Part shown: piece by piece, positions 9,106 through 18,383 of the stretch
Numbering within the stretch: the first letter of the stretch is position 1
How the letters are laid out: every line of letters begins with the position of its first letter
Source of the DNA: Burkholderia sp. OK233
GTDB taxonomy: Bacteria; Pseudomonadota; Gammaproteobacteria; Burkholderiales; Burkholderiaceae
Assembly (NCBI RefSeq): GCF_900230185.1
Contig: NZ_OCSR01000003.1
Coordinates: 124,001 to 188,000 of the forward strand
Length of the DNA stretch: 64,000 nucleotides
Direction: 5' to 3'
Notes under the pieces: generated by a model
Seen by the model: only the letters and a program-made list of their open reading frames with translations
Databases searched by the model: none
Told to the model about the DNA's origin: nothing
Translations under genes and position numbers: made by a program

Positions 9106-9227
9106 AGGTGCCTTCGCGTTCCTGTTTCGCATTGCTTCGACCACGTTTTGATTCGGCAGCACCCGTTCAGGTAGGGCCACCGTCGCACGCGTTGACGCAA
9201 GCGATACGAGGGCGCGCAACATAACCG

Positions 9228-9412
9228 TCACTTCGCAAGCCGCTTGCGGATCGCCTGCAATTCCTGCCGCCGCTTTGCGGTCGTTTCTGGATAATTCATT
9301 TCCAGTGCCTCGAGCGTATCGAGCACAATTGTGGAGACGATCAGCCGCGCGTTCTCCTTGTCATCCGCAGGAACGACATACCAGGGCGCGTTCCGGGTGC
9401 TAGTTGCACTAA
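9228..9412 (-). pseudogene. ppk2: Polyphosphate kinase 2, C-terminal fragment
   Basis: On the minus strand this codes for STRNAPWYVVPADDKENARL followed by IVSTIVLDTLEALEMNYPET and a basic tail, the exact C-terminus expected of a PPK2 protein. Its upstream end stops at CTAA (9409-9412), the target of the IS701-family element. The missing upstream part is at 12254-12942; joining TGCCT of that part with TAGTGCAACT here restores the reading frame (EECLSATSTR). About 60 of some 288 residues lie in this fragment. Confidence 0.9.
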
Positions 9413-10912
9413 TCTTACTGTGTCATAAAAGTTATTTGCAGCGAAGCGATACCTGGTAGTATTGAATAATACAGACTTCGGACGATCGCGATGAGAGAGG
9501 ATGTCGACGAATTTGACGCGTATTTGAATCATCTGGCGCAGGCGTTAGGGCACGCCGATCGCCATGCCGGTCTCAAGGGTTACTGTTCGGGCCTGGTAAT
9601 GCCGTTGTCACGCAAGAGCGTCGAGCCGATGGCCGCGCATATTGACCCACTTCACGCGAGTGCGAAACACCAGTCTCTCCACCATTTTGTGGCCAATGCA
9701 GAATGGTCTGACCGGGCGGTCCTGCAGCGGGTACGCGAATGGGTGATGCCCGCGTTAGACGCGCACGCTGCCGAAGAAAGCGGCTACTACTGGATTATCG
9801 ACGACACCGGTTTTCCAAAGAAGGGGCGTCATTCGGTCGGGGTGGCACGTCAGTACTGTGGGCAGCTCGGCAAACAGGACAACTGTCAGGTCGCCGTGAG
9901 CCTGTCGATCGCGACAGAACGCGGCAGCCTGCCGATTGCCTGGCAGTTATATGTCCCCAAGGAATGGATTGACGACCGGGAACGTGCCTGTCGCGCTGGC
10001 ATTCCCGACGATCTGGCCTTCGAGACCAAGCCACAGATTGCGCTGGCCCAGCTTCGCGAGGCTATAGCATCCGGCGTTGCACCGGGCATCGTGCTGGCCG
10101 ACGCCGGGTACGGCGACGAAACCGCTTTCCGCGATGGCGTAACTGAACTGGGTTTGTTGTACGCGGTAGGGATCCGGCCGGGCACCTCTGTGTGGGCGCC
10201 AGGTACGGCGCCGCTTCCACCCAGGCCCTGGAGCGGGCGCGGCAAGCCGCCGACATTGTTGCGCCGTGCGCCCGGCCATGAACCGCTCGCGGTGAAGGAA
10301 CTGGCCATGCAATTACCCGTGAACGCCTGGCAAGCCGTAACCTGGCGGGAAGGCAGCAACGCAGCACTTTCATCACGCTTTGCCGCTGTACGGGTTCGTC
10401 CCGCACATCGCGACTATTGGCGAAGCACCGTTCGCGACGAAGAATGGCTGCTTATTGAATGGCCTGATGGCGATACGGAGCCGCTCAAATACTTTCTCAC
10501 CACCGCCCCCGAGGAGGCGACACTTGAGCAGCTTGTGTTCGTGACCAAGATGCGCTGGCGCATCGAGCGCGACTATCAGGACCTGAAACAGGAGTTCGGG
10601 CTCGGTCATTACGAAGGGCGAGGCTGGCGTGGCTTTCACCACCACGCCACACTGAGTATCGCTGCGTATGGATTTCTGATGGCTCAGCGACTCCAAATGC
10701 AATCAGATGGACGTGATAAAAAAAACTTCCTTGAACGCACGCTGCCTGCCATTCCCCCGGATTACATCCCCCGGGGTAGTCCAGCGCGCTCAACGCCACG
10801 TTCCTGATTCCATTACTACGTTGCGCATCCTGCTTGGGCTAAGGCTTATGCAACGATGGCTCTCTTCCTGTACGGCAATAGAGCGCGCAACCAATTATGT
10901 GACACAGTAGTA
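9413..10912 (+). mobile_element. IS701-family element (1500 bp) inside ppk2
   Basis: The ends are TCTTACTGTGTCATAAAA on the left and, inverted, TACTACTGTGTCACATAA on the right. The direct repeat CTAA flanks it at 9409-9412 and 10913-10916. The right-hand CTAA is shared with the neighbouring IS5-family element. The transposase gene has a late frameshift. Confidence 0.85.
9491..10910 (+). pseudogene. IS701-family transposase with a C-terminal frameshift
   Basis: The first frame gives 438 aa (9491-10807) with the DDE residues in WIIDDTGFPKKG, VLADAGYGDE and RWRIERDYQDLKQEFGLGHY, all intact. After PPDYIPRGSPA the frame ends early, while the next frame (to 10910) continues with family-like sequence QRAQRHVPDSITTLRILLGL. 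A one-base shift around 10775-10790 therefore removed about 40 C-terminal residues. The catalytic core is complete, so residual activity cannot be excluded. Confidence 0.8.
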
Positions 10913-10916
10913 CTAA

Positions 10917-12253
10917 CAGGCCGTTGAAATATCCGTCGTTGATGCGCTCAGATGCATTACGACGGATGCTGGGTTTGCACTTTTGAAACGCTGAACACGT
11001 TTGCGGGCATTCGGCGTTGCTCGCGGGTTCACCATATCGGTGTTATCCATCGCTTCCTGCCCCTCAACCGGCAAGTGTGCGCATACGCGTCAGGTTGTAG
11101 CCGACCTGCGTCAGCACGAAGAGCTGGTCTACGCGTTCAAGTCCCCGATACATCGCTTGTCGAATCCGTCCGACTGTCTTGCCCCATCCGAACACCTGCT
11201 CAATGCGCTTACGTTTTTGCTGGCTGACCGCGTAACCCGGCCATCGCGTAGTTCGCTCGTCAATTGCTGAACCTCCTGGACGCCCATCGTTTTGCGCCAC
11301 ATGCGGCGTCACACGGTTCGCTCGACAACTGGCCACGAAACCGGCGGTGTCGTAGTTCTTGTCCGCGCCGACCCTGATGCCGAGCGGCGCAACACTTGCG
11401 GCATCGGCAAGCATCAGCTCGGCCGCGTCGCGCTCGGCGGTGCCCGTCGCCAGCGTCACCTGTGCGTTGACCACCAGGCCATGCCGGTTGTCGGTCAGCA
11501 CGTGGCCCATATAACAGAGCATCGCTCCGGTTCCTTTGCTCTTGCGAAACAGGCGCGCCTGCTCGTCCGTCGTGGATTGGTGCGTCTCGTTACTGCGCTT
11601 CTGTCCGTGCCAGTTGTCATTCGGCGCGGGCGGTTCGTCAGGAGGCGTGTCGTCTTTGTCCGGACTTGCCTTGGGCACAAAGCTCTTGTGCCCGGCCCAC
11701 GCCTGAATCAACGTGCCGTCGACGCTAAAGTGCTCCCCGGAAAGATATCCGCGCTCGCGCGCGGTCTCGACTGTCTCGTTGAAGAGCAACACCAGCACAT
11801 CGTGTTCGAGCAACCGGTCGCGGTTCTTGCTGAACGTCGAGTGGTCCCACACGGTCCCGTCCATCGGCAGGCCGACGAACCAGCGGAACAGCATGTTGTA
11901 GGAAATCTGTTCCACCAGCATGCGCTCGCTACGAATTGAGTACAGCACCTGCAGCAAAAGAGCTCGCACCAGCTTCTCCGGCGCGATGCTCGGCCGACCT
12001 CCTTTCGCGTCAGCCTCGTACATCCGCGCGAACACATCGTCCATGCGTTTAAGCGCGTCATTGAGCCAGGTGCGAATCGGACGCAACGGATGGTCCTTCG
12101 GCACAAAATCGTCCAGCTTCAGCACCGTGAACATTGACTCGGTAAAATCATCTTGCCCACGCATCCTTTCCATCTCGCTCTCATTGATGACATCAGTTCA
12201 ACGTTTACGCCTGCGTCCCGGATGACCGCTACATGAGGTATTTCACCGGCCTG
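10917..12253 (-). mobile_element. IS5-family element, copy 2 (1337 bp), inverted
   Basis: Same ends and same length as copy 1, in the opposite orientation. The direct repeat CTAA (10913-10916 and 12254-12257) flanks it; on the other strand this is the same TTAG as for copy 1. Its left repeat is also the right repeat of the IS701-family element, so the second element to arrive went into the target copy made by the first. Confidence 0.88.
11064..12173 (-). CDS. IS5-family transposase (copy 2)
   Basis: 369 aa, intact, with the same DDE residues as copy 1 (FSVDGTLIQAWAG, VGADKNYDT, RIEQVFGWGKT). It differs from copy 1 at the N-terminus (GQDDFTE versus GPDGFTE), at DKDD versus DEDD, in the DAASVAPLGIRV block and at a few single sites. 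Having two intact copies means either could mobilise both, and that the region between is bounded by 1.3-kb inverted repeats. Confidence 0.92.
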   Translation of the reverse strand: MERMRGQDDFTESMFTVLKLDDFVPKDHPLRPIRTWLNDALKRMDDVFARMYEADAKGGRPSIAPEKLVRALLLQVLYSIRSERMLVEQISYNMLFRWFVGLPMDGTVWDHSTFSKNRDRLLEHDVLVLLFNETVETARERGYLSGEHFSVDGTLIQAWAGHKSFVPKASPDKDDTPPDEPPAPNDNWHGQKRSNETHQSTTDEQARLFRKSKGTGAMLCYMGHVLTDNRHGLVVNAQVTLATGTAERDAAELMLADAASVAPLGIRVGADKNYDTAGFVASCRANRVTPHVAQNDGRPGGSAIDERTTRWPGYAVSQQKRKRIEQVFGWGKTVGRIRQAMYRGLERVDQLFVLTQVGYNLTRMRTLAG

Positions 12254-12942
12254 CTAAGGCACTCCTCATACGTCGTCATGTACTGTTTCCAGAATTTCCG
12301 CTCCTCAATGTCCGCAAGGCTGAATTTCCAGTTCTTTTCCGGATTGTCGATACGTTCGAGAAAGCGCTTTCGCTGCTCCTCCTTGGAGAGGTGAAGGTAG
12401 AACTTTACGATGCGGGTCCCATTGACGTGCAGGTGCTTTTCCAGATCGGCGATCGAGCGATAACGCTCGCGCCAGACTGTCTTCTCATCGCGCCGTGCAT
12501 CGAACAGCCCTTCGCCGCGGAGGATCTCCGGGTGGACCCGGACGATCAGCACTTCCTCGTAGTAAGACCGGTTGAAGATGCCGATCCGCCCACGTTCCGG
12601 TAGATCACGGGTGGTACGCCAGAGAAAATCGTGTTCCAGCTCGGCGGCGCTGGGATGTTTGAAGCTGAATACCTGGCAGCCTTGGGGGTTGACCCCAGAC
12701 ATCACGTGCCGGATAGCACCATCTTTTCCCGCCGCATCCATTGCCTGGAAGATCAGCAGGATCGCAAAGCGGTTGGATGCGTAGAGAAGCTGTTGAAGCG
12801 CGCTAAGCCGCGCGACGTGCTCCCCGAGCAGCCTCTGATAGTGCTCCTTTGACGTATAGAAGGGCTTTATCCCCGTTGGCCACTTCCGGAAATTGACCTC
12901 ATCCCCTTCCGGCACGCGAAATTCGCTTGAGCTGATTTGCAT
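12254..12942 (-). pseudogene. ppk2: Polyphosphate kinase 2, N-terminal part
   Basis: The start at 12942 follows GGGAGG seven bases upstream. It codes for a PPK2 kinase domain: MQISSSEFRVPEGDEVNFRK, Walker A-like LIFQAMDAAGKDGAIRHVM, GVNPQGCQVFSFKHPS, the lid region GIFNRSYYEEVLIVRVHPE, and FWKQYMTTYEECL, where the insertion cuts the gene. As it stands, translation would continue into the IS for eight codons. PPK2 enzymes use polyphosphate to phosphorylate nucleotides; the last 60 residues are displaced 2.8 kb away, so the gene is most likely inactive. Confidence 0.92.
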
Positions 12943-13099
12943 TCGTATCCTCCCGTCTGCGCGGATCACGGAGGTCGCGTTCATCGCTTTGAGTACGCAA
13001 GGCCGAACTCTCCTGGCTGCAACGTCCCCATCCACTGATTTCTCGTGACCCGCGCTACCACATGCGACATTGAGCCGTCAGGGAGGCTGGAATAACGCC

Positions 13100-15472
13100 C
13101 TATGCGACCCTGAGACGAGCGAACACGGGAACCTTCACCAGCCCCATGACCAAAGCGAAGAGGGCCGCTGCGGCAAGTACGCCAGCCACCATCGAGACCG
13201 GCAGAGGCGTCATTGCGACCCCGCCGATCGCCAATGTCGACGCGATCACGAGATCCGCAACAGACGATACGACGAGCCAGAGGCTTGGCCGGGCACCCCA
13301 TATGTGCTGGCGCTCACGAATCGCGTAGAGCATCGCCTGGCTACCGAAGACCAGAGCAATAAAGGCAACGGTTCGCAGTGCATCAGTTGCGAGGGCCACC
13401 TCAAATTTTCCGATGGCCAGCACTCCCATGCAGAAGGCTAACAGGCAAACGCCCATTGCAACACCCACGATCGTCAGGTTGCCAATACGCCAGGCATTTG
13501 GCCACGGCGAAGGCTGCACATGGTCCGTAGTCAACGACATGGCGAGAAAGTCGCCCGTGATCATCACAATGACCATCAACAGCGGGTTCAGGATCGCATG
13601 CCCGGTCATGATCAAGCCGAGTACAAGGAAAAGTACCGCCACGACCTTCTTGATAATCGAGTTCAACGTGTAGGTCAGGATGCGCTGGAACGTAACACGA
13701 CCTTCCTTTACCGCTGCAACGATGCCCGCAAGCCCAGGTTCGGTCAGTACCATCCCGGCAGCCGATTTGGCAACGTCAGTTGCTGTCGACACCGCGATTC
13801 CGATTTGCGCCTGGCGTAGCGCCGGCGCGTCGTTGGCCCCATCGCCGCACATGCCTACGGTGTGACCGCTCGCCTGGAACTCCTTGACGAGTTTAAACTT
13901 GTCCTCTGGCAACACGCCAGCGTAAACCGCAAACGCTTCCGGTTGCAAATTTTCGGGGATTGGACCGGGTGGACACGTGGCACCATCGAGTCCCACCGCG
14001 TGCGCCACTATGGCTGCGGTCGCCGGCGCGTCGCCCGTCACCATCACCACTCGCACACCCAACCCACCCAATTCCGTAACGAGCGCTGCTGAGTCTGAAC
14101 GCGGCGGATCGCTGAGCGCGATCAGTCCTGCCAGCTTCATTGCCGCTTGCGGTCCCGCCGCGACGGCGAGAACCCGATAACCCTGCTGCTCGAGTTCGCT
14201 CGCCACCGCGTTTGCTGTCGGCGAAGATGCTGCAAGACCGGCGACCGTCGAAAAGGCACCCTTTATAACCCGCTGCGTACCCCCGGCTGAATCTTTTGCT
14301 GTCGCCTCGGACATCTTCTTCGTCGGATCGAAGGGTGTGAACTTGATCAAGCTCGGCGCGTCGCGACCAGCTTCCTTCGAGGCCGCGACCCGAATGGCCT
14401 CGTCGACCGGATCCTGCCCACCGTCCGCGCTAGCCAGCGCCGCCAGCGCCAGGACGTGTTGCTGATCAAAGTCGGGCATTGCCCGAACGGTGCTGACCGT
14501 GATCGCATTGAGCGTCAGTGTGCCCGTCTTGTCGGCGCACAGCACATCCATGGTCGCGGCTTCATCCACCGCAGAGAGGCGTGTCGGCAACACGCCGTGC
14601 TTTGCTAGCGCCCGAGCGCCAAACGCGGCCGCAAGAGTGAAGGTTGCCGGCAGCGCAACCGGAATCGATGCCAGCACCGCCGTAAGGACGAGGGGGACGA
14701 TCTCGACAAACGGCACTTTGAGGAAGTAGGCACAGACCACCAGCATCGCAATGACGAAACCATTGAATACCCCAAGATTGCGCACCACCTGGAGCACCGC
14801 CTTTTGCTGTGAGCTCACGACGCGGGCGGTACGGACAAGTTCGGCGGCACGGCCGAACTTGGTGTGCACGCCGGTCGCGGTGACCTCCGCTACCGCCTCG
14901 CCGCGCCTTACAAGCGCGCCAGCAAAAGTCTGGGCGCCTGCGCCCGCTTCAGTGGGCACTGATTCGCCAGTGAGCATTGACTGGTCGATCAAGACGCCCC
15001 CAGCGAGGAGGCGCATGTCAGCGGCGACCACGGCACCGAGTGACAGCTTGACCACGTCGCCTGGCACCAGGTCAGCGGCGGGTACAGTCAGCCAGGTACC
15101 GTCGCGCAGGACCGACGCGGTCAGCGCCAACCGTGATTTCAATGCAGTCAGTGTCGCCTGGGCGCGGCTTTCCTGGAATAAACCGAGTGCCGCGTTAAAC
15201 ACAAGCAGACCGGCAATGACTCCAGCCTCAACGAATTTACCCAGCGCACACTGGAACACGATTGCAGCCTCAAGCATCCACGGAACGGGCGCCCAGAATT
15301 TGTCCAGTGCCATGCGCAAAGGGTGCCCAGAAGTATCGGGGATCGAGTTAGGACCCGACGTTGCCAGCCGGCGACGAGCTTCATCGCCAGTGAGGCCATC
15401 GGCCAAACTCGCTGTCGCGGTGTCGGACTCTCCAGTTGTCGACACGTTCGTTGCGGTAGGCGGACAAGGCAT
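13100..15472 (-). CDS. P-type ATPase, plasma-membrane proton-pump (P3A) type
   Basis: 790 aa. It has the cation-ATPase N-terminal region (LTGDEARRRLATSGPNSIPD), the actuator motif IDQSMLTGESVP, the phosphorylation site CADKTGTLTLN (aspartate near residue 314), the nucleotide-binding region, and the hinge GMCGDGANDAPALRQAQIGI. About ten membrane helices are visible. No N-terminal metal-binding domain or CPC motif is present, and IPVALPATFTLA in helix 4 fits the P3A proton-efflux class rather than heavy-metal or potassium pumps. It would extrude protons at the inner membrane. No clear ribosome site precedes the chosen ATG. Ion specificity is inferred from class only. Confidence 0.82.
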   Translation of the reverse strand: MPCPPTATNVSTTGESDTATASLADGLTGDEARRRLATSGPNSIPDTSGHPLRMALDKFWAPVPWMLEAAIVFQCALGKFVEAGVIAGLLVFNAALGLFQESRAQATLTALKSRLALTASVLRDGTWLTVPAADLVPGDVVKLSLGAVVAADMRLLAGGVLIDQSMLTGESVPTEAGAGAQTFAGALVRRGEAVAEVTATGVHTKFGRAAELVRTARVVSSQQKAVLQVVRNLGVFNGFVIAMLVVCAYFLKVPFVEIVPLVLTAVLASIPVALPATFTLAAAFGARALAKHGVLPTRLSAVDEAATMDVLCADKTGTLTLNAITVSTVRAMPDFDQQHVLALAALASADGGQDPVDEAIRVAASKEAGRDAPSLIKFTPFDPTKKMSEATAKDSAGGTQRVIKGAFSTVAGLAASSPTANAVASELEQQGYRVLAVAAGPQAAMKLAGLIALSDPPRSDSAALVTELGGLGVRVVMVTGDAPATAAIVAHAVGLDGATCPPGPIPENLQPEAFAVYAGVLPEDKFKLVKEFQASGHTVGMCGDGANDAPALRQAQIGIAVSTATDVAKSAAGMVLTEPGLAGIVAAVKEGRVTFQRILTYTLNSIIKKVVAVLFLVLGLIMTGHAILNPLLMVIVMITGDFLAMSLTTDHVQPSPWPNAWRIGNLTIVGVAMGVCLLAFCMGVLAIGKFEVALATDALRTVAFIALVFGSQAMLYAIRERQHIWGARPSLWLVVSSVADLVIASTLAIGGVAMTPLPVSMVAGVLAAAALFALVMGLVKVPVFARLRVA

Positions 15473-15923
15473 GTTTGGTGTACTCGTTGTCGCAGTGGTC
15501 CGTAATCCCGTTCAGCAACATGGTGCTGGCTTACATTGCTACCATGATCGGAGATTTCATGGAGGATTTCGAGGGATTGTCGATGGGCGACTCAATGCCC
15601 TCTTGCGTTGCCGGGCATGCCGCACGCAGTGACGCGTGCACGTCGACTGGTTGAACCCGGCCCACCCGCACGGCTCCTCCAAGCATCCACAACTGCCTTG
15701 CGGGGCTCGCACGGCAAGGCAGACTATCCTGGAAAATAAAGAAGGTGCTGCGAGCTTGAGTCCTCACGCACAGCAATACGTCGACGCTGGATTCCCCCTT
15801 GATCAGCTCTTAGGCACTGCAACCAGCCCAGCACCGCCTCGGATCGACGAGAATGCAGAAAGAACCCAACCCGGCGGGATTCCGACGTTTCGTGTCACCG
15901 CGACCAACTGCCCGGCATTGGAC
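15473..15923. other. Intergenic region between the ATPase and sorB; no gene seen
   Basis: About 450 bp. The plus frame 15636-15950 is open but has unconvincing composition and overlaps the end of sorB. It presumably holds the promoter of the ATPase gene, which reads leftward, and the end of the sorAB transcript. Confidence 0.3.
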
Positions 15924-16265
15924 CTACGGTTTTCCGTCTATCACCGTTAGATACCGTGCGATCGGTTCAATTTGATCAGCATCGAACGGCGCGCCGTAGA
16001 CCGCGCGCATCTTGGTCACCTCTGCCTTCCACTCCTGAAACGACAGTGGTGGTTGCCGGGTGACCATCCCCACAGAATGACAGATCATGCAATGCGCGTT
16101 AGCAAGATCTGCCCCCGTGCCAAGGGGGAAAGCCTCCCTACCATTCGGCAATGCAACGTCGACGGTGCGGATCACAGCTGTGGTACCGGGCTTGTCCGGC
16201 CCGGCAACCGCCCATGGGCAGGCATAACTCGCGGATACCATCACAAACACAGCAAACGCTTTCAT
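15924..16265 (-). CDS. sorB: Sulfite dehydrogenase cytochrome c subunit SorB
   Basis: 113 aa from the ATG at 16265 (GAGGAACGGATC just upstream). The N-terminus MKAFAVFVMVSASYACPWAVAG is a signal peptide. A single haem site, ANAHCMICHSVGMV, and a later methionine in VTKMRAVYGAPF fit a small monohaem cytochrome. It begins 10 bp after sorA, the same order as known sorAB operons, where SorB takes electrons from the molybdenum subunit in the periplasm. Confidence 0.85.
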   Translation of the reverse strand: MKAFAVFVMVSASYACPWAVAGPDKPGTTAVIRTVDVALPNGREAFPLGTGADLANAHCMICHSVGMVTRQPPLSFQEWKAEVTKMRAVYGAPFDADQIEPIARYLTVIDGKP

Positions 16266-16275
16266 GATCCGTTCC

Positions 16276-17508
16276 TCACGCGGCGACGACGGTCGCTGAT
16301 TCGACGACATTGCGCATGTAACCGCCGCTGTTCCAATTGGGCGTTTCCGGCTGTTCGATACCGTCGCTGTTCACGGCCTTCACCTTAAGCGCATACTGCC
16401 CCGATCGCCCAGGCGTAAAGGGGGCGTCCCAACGGCGAAAACTGTATTTCCCAAAGTCCCTTTCGAGGCGCGCCGGCACCCAGGATGCTCCGTCATCAGA
16501 CGAAAAGAGAACCTTACGCACACCAGTGTCGCCACCGAATGCGATGCCCCTGATCATCTTCTGCTGCGCCACATGCAACACCGAACCGTTATCGACGTTG
16601 GTGAAGAATGACCGTGGCACCATCCGGTTGATGGGTATTGTCTTGACTCCGGGCTGCCCCGGCCGGACGTTTGCATGAGGCGTATCCGGAATCTGGTAAG
16701 CCGTAGCCATCCAGAAGTTCTCGTCTGGGCGCGCGATAACCTCTATGTCATTGAGCATCTTCATCCAGTACGTCGAATACCAGCCCGGCACAACGAGTCT
16801 TAGCGGGAAGCCATTGAGCAGCGGCAACGCCTGGCCGTTCATTCCGTAGGCGATGATCACTTCGCCGTCGCGGGCATGATCGACACTCAGTGTTTTGACG
16901 AAGTCCGGCGTCGCGGAGATCACCCCGGATTCAAGACCGTTGAACCGGACCTGAACCGCACCCGCCTTAACCCCCGCCCGATCCAGTATGTCCTTGAGTC
17001 GAACACCGGTCCACAGTGCATTGCCCATCGCGCCGTTGCCCCACTCTCCGCCTGCCACACGTGGATTGAAGAAGCCGCGCGAATTTCCCGCGCACTGGTT
17101 CACTGCAGCGACCTCTACGTGTGGAAAGTCGCTCATGATCTCACTGAGGCTCAGAGAGAGTTCGCGCTCGACTACCCCACGGACCATCAGACGGAAGCTC
17201 GCGCCATCGACGTGGGTCGGGATACTGGACAGATGCCAGCGCACGAAGAAGCGATCGTTCGGCGTGAACACACCATCGTCGAACACGGTGAACGGTGTCT
17301 CGAGCAAGGGGGGTCGGCTACGCACGAGAAGCATCTCACCTTTCTGGGGAAATGCACCGGTCAACTCCCGCACACCGTTTTCGAATGGCTGCGTGACCAC
17401 GTTGGTTGCCCATGACCGCCGGGCCCAGCTTCCACCGAAGCCTACCAGCCCTCCGGCCGCCAGTATACGCAGCAACTCGCGGCGCCCTGCACCGTATTTG
17501 TCGTTCAT
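16276..17508 (-). CDS. sorA: Sulfite dehydrogenase molybdenum subunit SorA
   Basis: 410 aa from the ATG at 17508, set by AAGGAGACC upstream. The N-terminus carries RRELLRILAAGGLVGFGG, a twin-arginine export signal fitting a folded molybdenum protein. The sulfite-oxidase fold is marked by FFVRWHLSSIPTHVD, AAVNQCAGNSRGFF (cysteine ligand of the molybdenum), GMNGQALPLLNGFPLRLVVP and the dimerisation domain at the C-terminus. It oxidises sulfite to sulfate in the periplasm, passing electrons to SorB. With the persulfide dioxygenase and TsdBA this gives a route from sulfide or thiosulfate toward sulfate or tetrathionate. Confidence 0.88.
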   Translation of the reverse strand: MNDKYGAGRRELLRILAAGGLVGFGGSWARRSWATNVVTQPFENGVRELTGAFPQKGEMLLVRSRPPLLETPFTVFDDGVFTPNDRFFVRWHLSSIPTHVDGASFRLMVRGVVERELSLSLSEIMSDFPHVEVAAVNQCAGNSRGFFNPRVAGGEWGNGAMGNALWTGVRLKDILDRAGVKAGAVQVRFNGLESGVISATPDFVKTLSVDHARDGEVIIAYGMNGQALPLLNGFPLRLVVPGWYSTYWMKMLNDIEVIARPDENFWMATAYQIPDTPHANVRPGQPGVKTIPINRMVPRSFFTNVDNGSVLHVAQQKMIRGIAFGGDTGVRKVLFSSDDGASWVPARLERDFGKYSFRRWDAPFTPGRSGQYALKVKAVNSDGIEQPETPNWNSGGYMRNVVESATVVAA

Positions 17509-17628
17509 TGTGGTCTCCTTCATTATCCGCCGAAGTGTGCTTCGCCAGCTGCGCATCCAGATCAGGTACTCCGACGCGCTCCAATCGTCCCAAGCCCGGT
17601 TGGGTCAGATCGAAGCTGCCACAATCGA

Positions 17629-18137
17629 CTATGGAAACGCGGGAATCGTTGGATCGGTACCCTCTACATCTGCTTCGGGATGGTGGCTCTTGACCAGTTG
17701 CCCGATTTCTTCGGCACGATCTTTCTTCACGTCGACCATCATCAGCAATTCGCCGTTGTCGATCGCGTCTTCAAACTGCCCGAGCCGGGTATTGGGAACG
17801 TCGACGCCGATCATCGTCGAGGTCCAGGCCCGGAATCCGGCACTCGCCAGCGTCATCAGCACAACGACACCGCCGGAGATCGTTAGGCCAGTTGGCGAAG
17901 GCCATAGCGACAAGGCCGGCCAGCACGCCGGTAACGGCACTCGCCGCACCCCCGCGCGCAAGCGCCGGGATCAGGTCGCTGCGCTGCGCCAGCGTCGCCT
18001 CCGGCAAATCCTCGAGCGGTACGCCTGCCCGGGCGAGCACGTGAACGTGGCGCCACTCGATCCGCTTGAGCAGTAGTTCGTCAATGATTTCCCTTGCACT
18101 CTGTACATCCGGTATCAGGAAATATATGCGCATCATT
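17629..18137 (-). pseudogene. Small membrane protein (DUF1269-like) with a frameshift
   Basis: The first frame starts at 18137 (MMRIYFLIPDVQSAREIIDE) and runs to GLVAMAFANWP; a one-base shift near 17890 then restores PTGLTISGGVVVLMTLASAG followed by GFRAWTSTMIGVDVPNTRL and a C-terminus ending in DPTIPAFP. The joined product of about 168 aa has a short soluble N-terminal domain, two hydrophobic segments and a soluble tail with VKKDRAEEIGQLVKSHHPEA, like DUF1269-type membrane proteins. The family name is tentative. Either the gene is broken or one base is wrong in the assembly. Confidence 0.55.
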
Positions 18138-18383
18138 TCGCCTCTCCTATCGGGATTACCCGAAACTCCGCGTAGACGACCCAACTGGTGGCTGGTGAGC
18201 GCAACCTCCTGTAAATATAGTCCGAATCCGTAATGACTTAACCGGGAAACGACCACTGGCACGTGCCACATTCCCGGCTCAGGTTACTGAGCGACAGTTA
18301 TTCGCTTTCTTCGTCCGGAAGGCGCCGATTCCCATGCTTCTGACTGCGTTCATGGAAACCACGGACAGCACCGGATGATCGTC

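Noticed and set aside
13100..15472. Heavy-metal or potassium P-type ATPase
   Set aside because: No CPC/SPC-type metal motif, no N-terminal metal domain and no KdpA/C partners; the motif set fits the proton-pump class.
14751..15632. 293-codon plus-strand frame inside the P-type ATPase gene
   Set aside because: The minus strand encodes a full ATPase with all motifs; the plus frame is Ser/Thr/Ala-rich shadow sequence.
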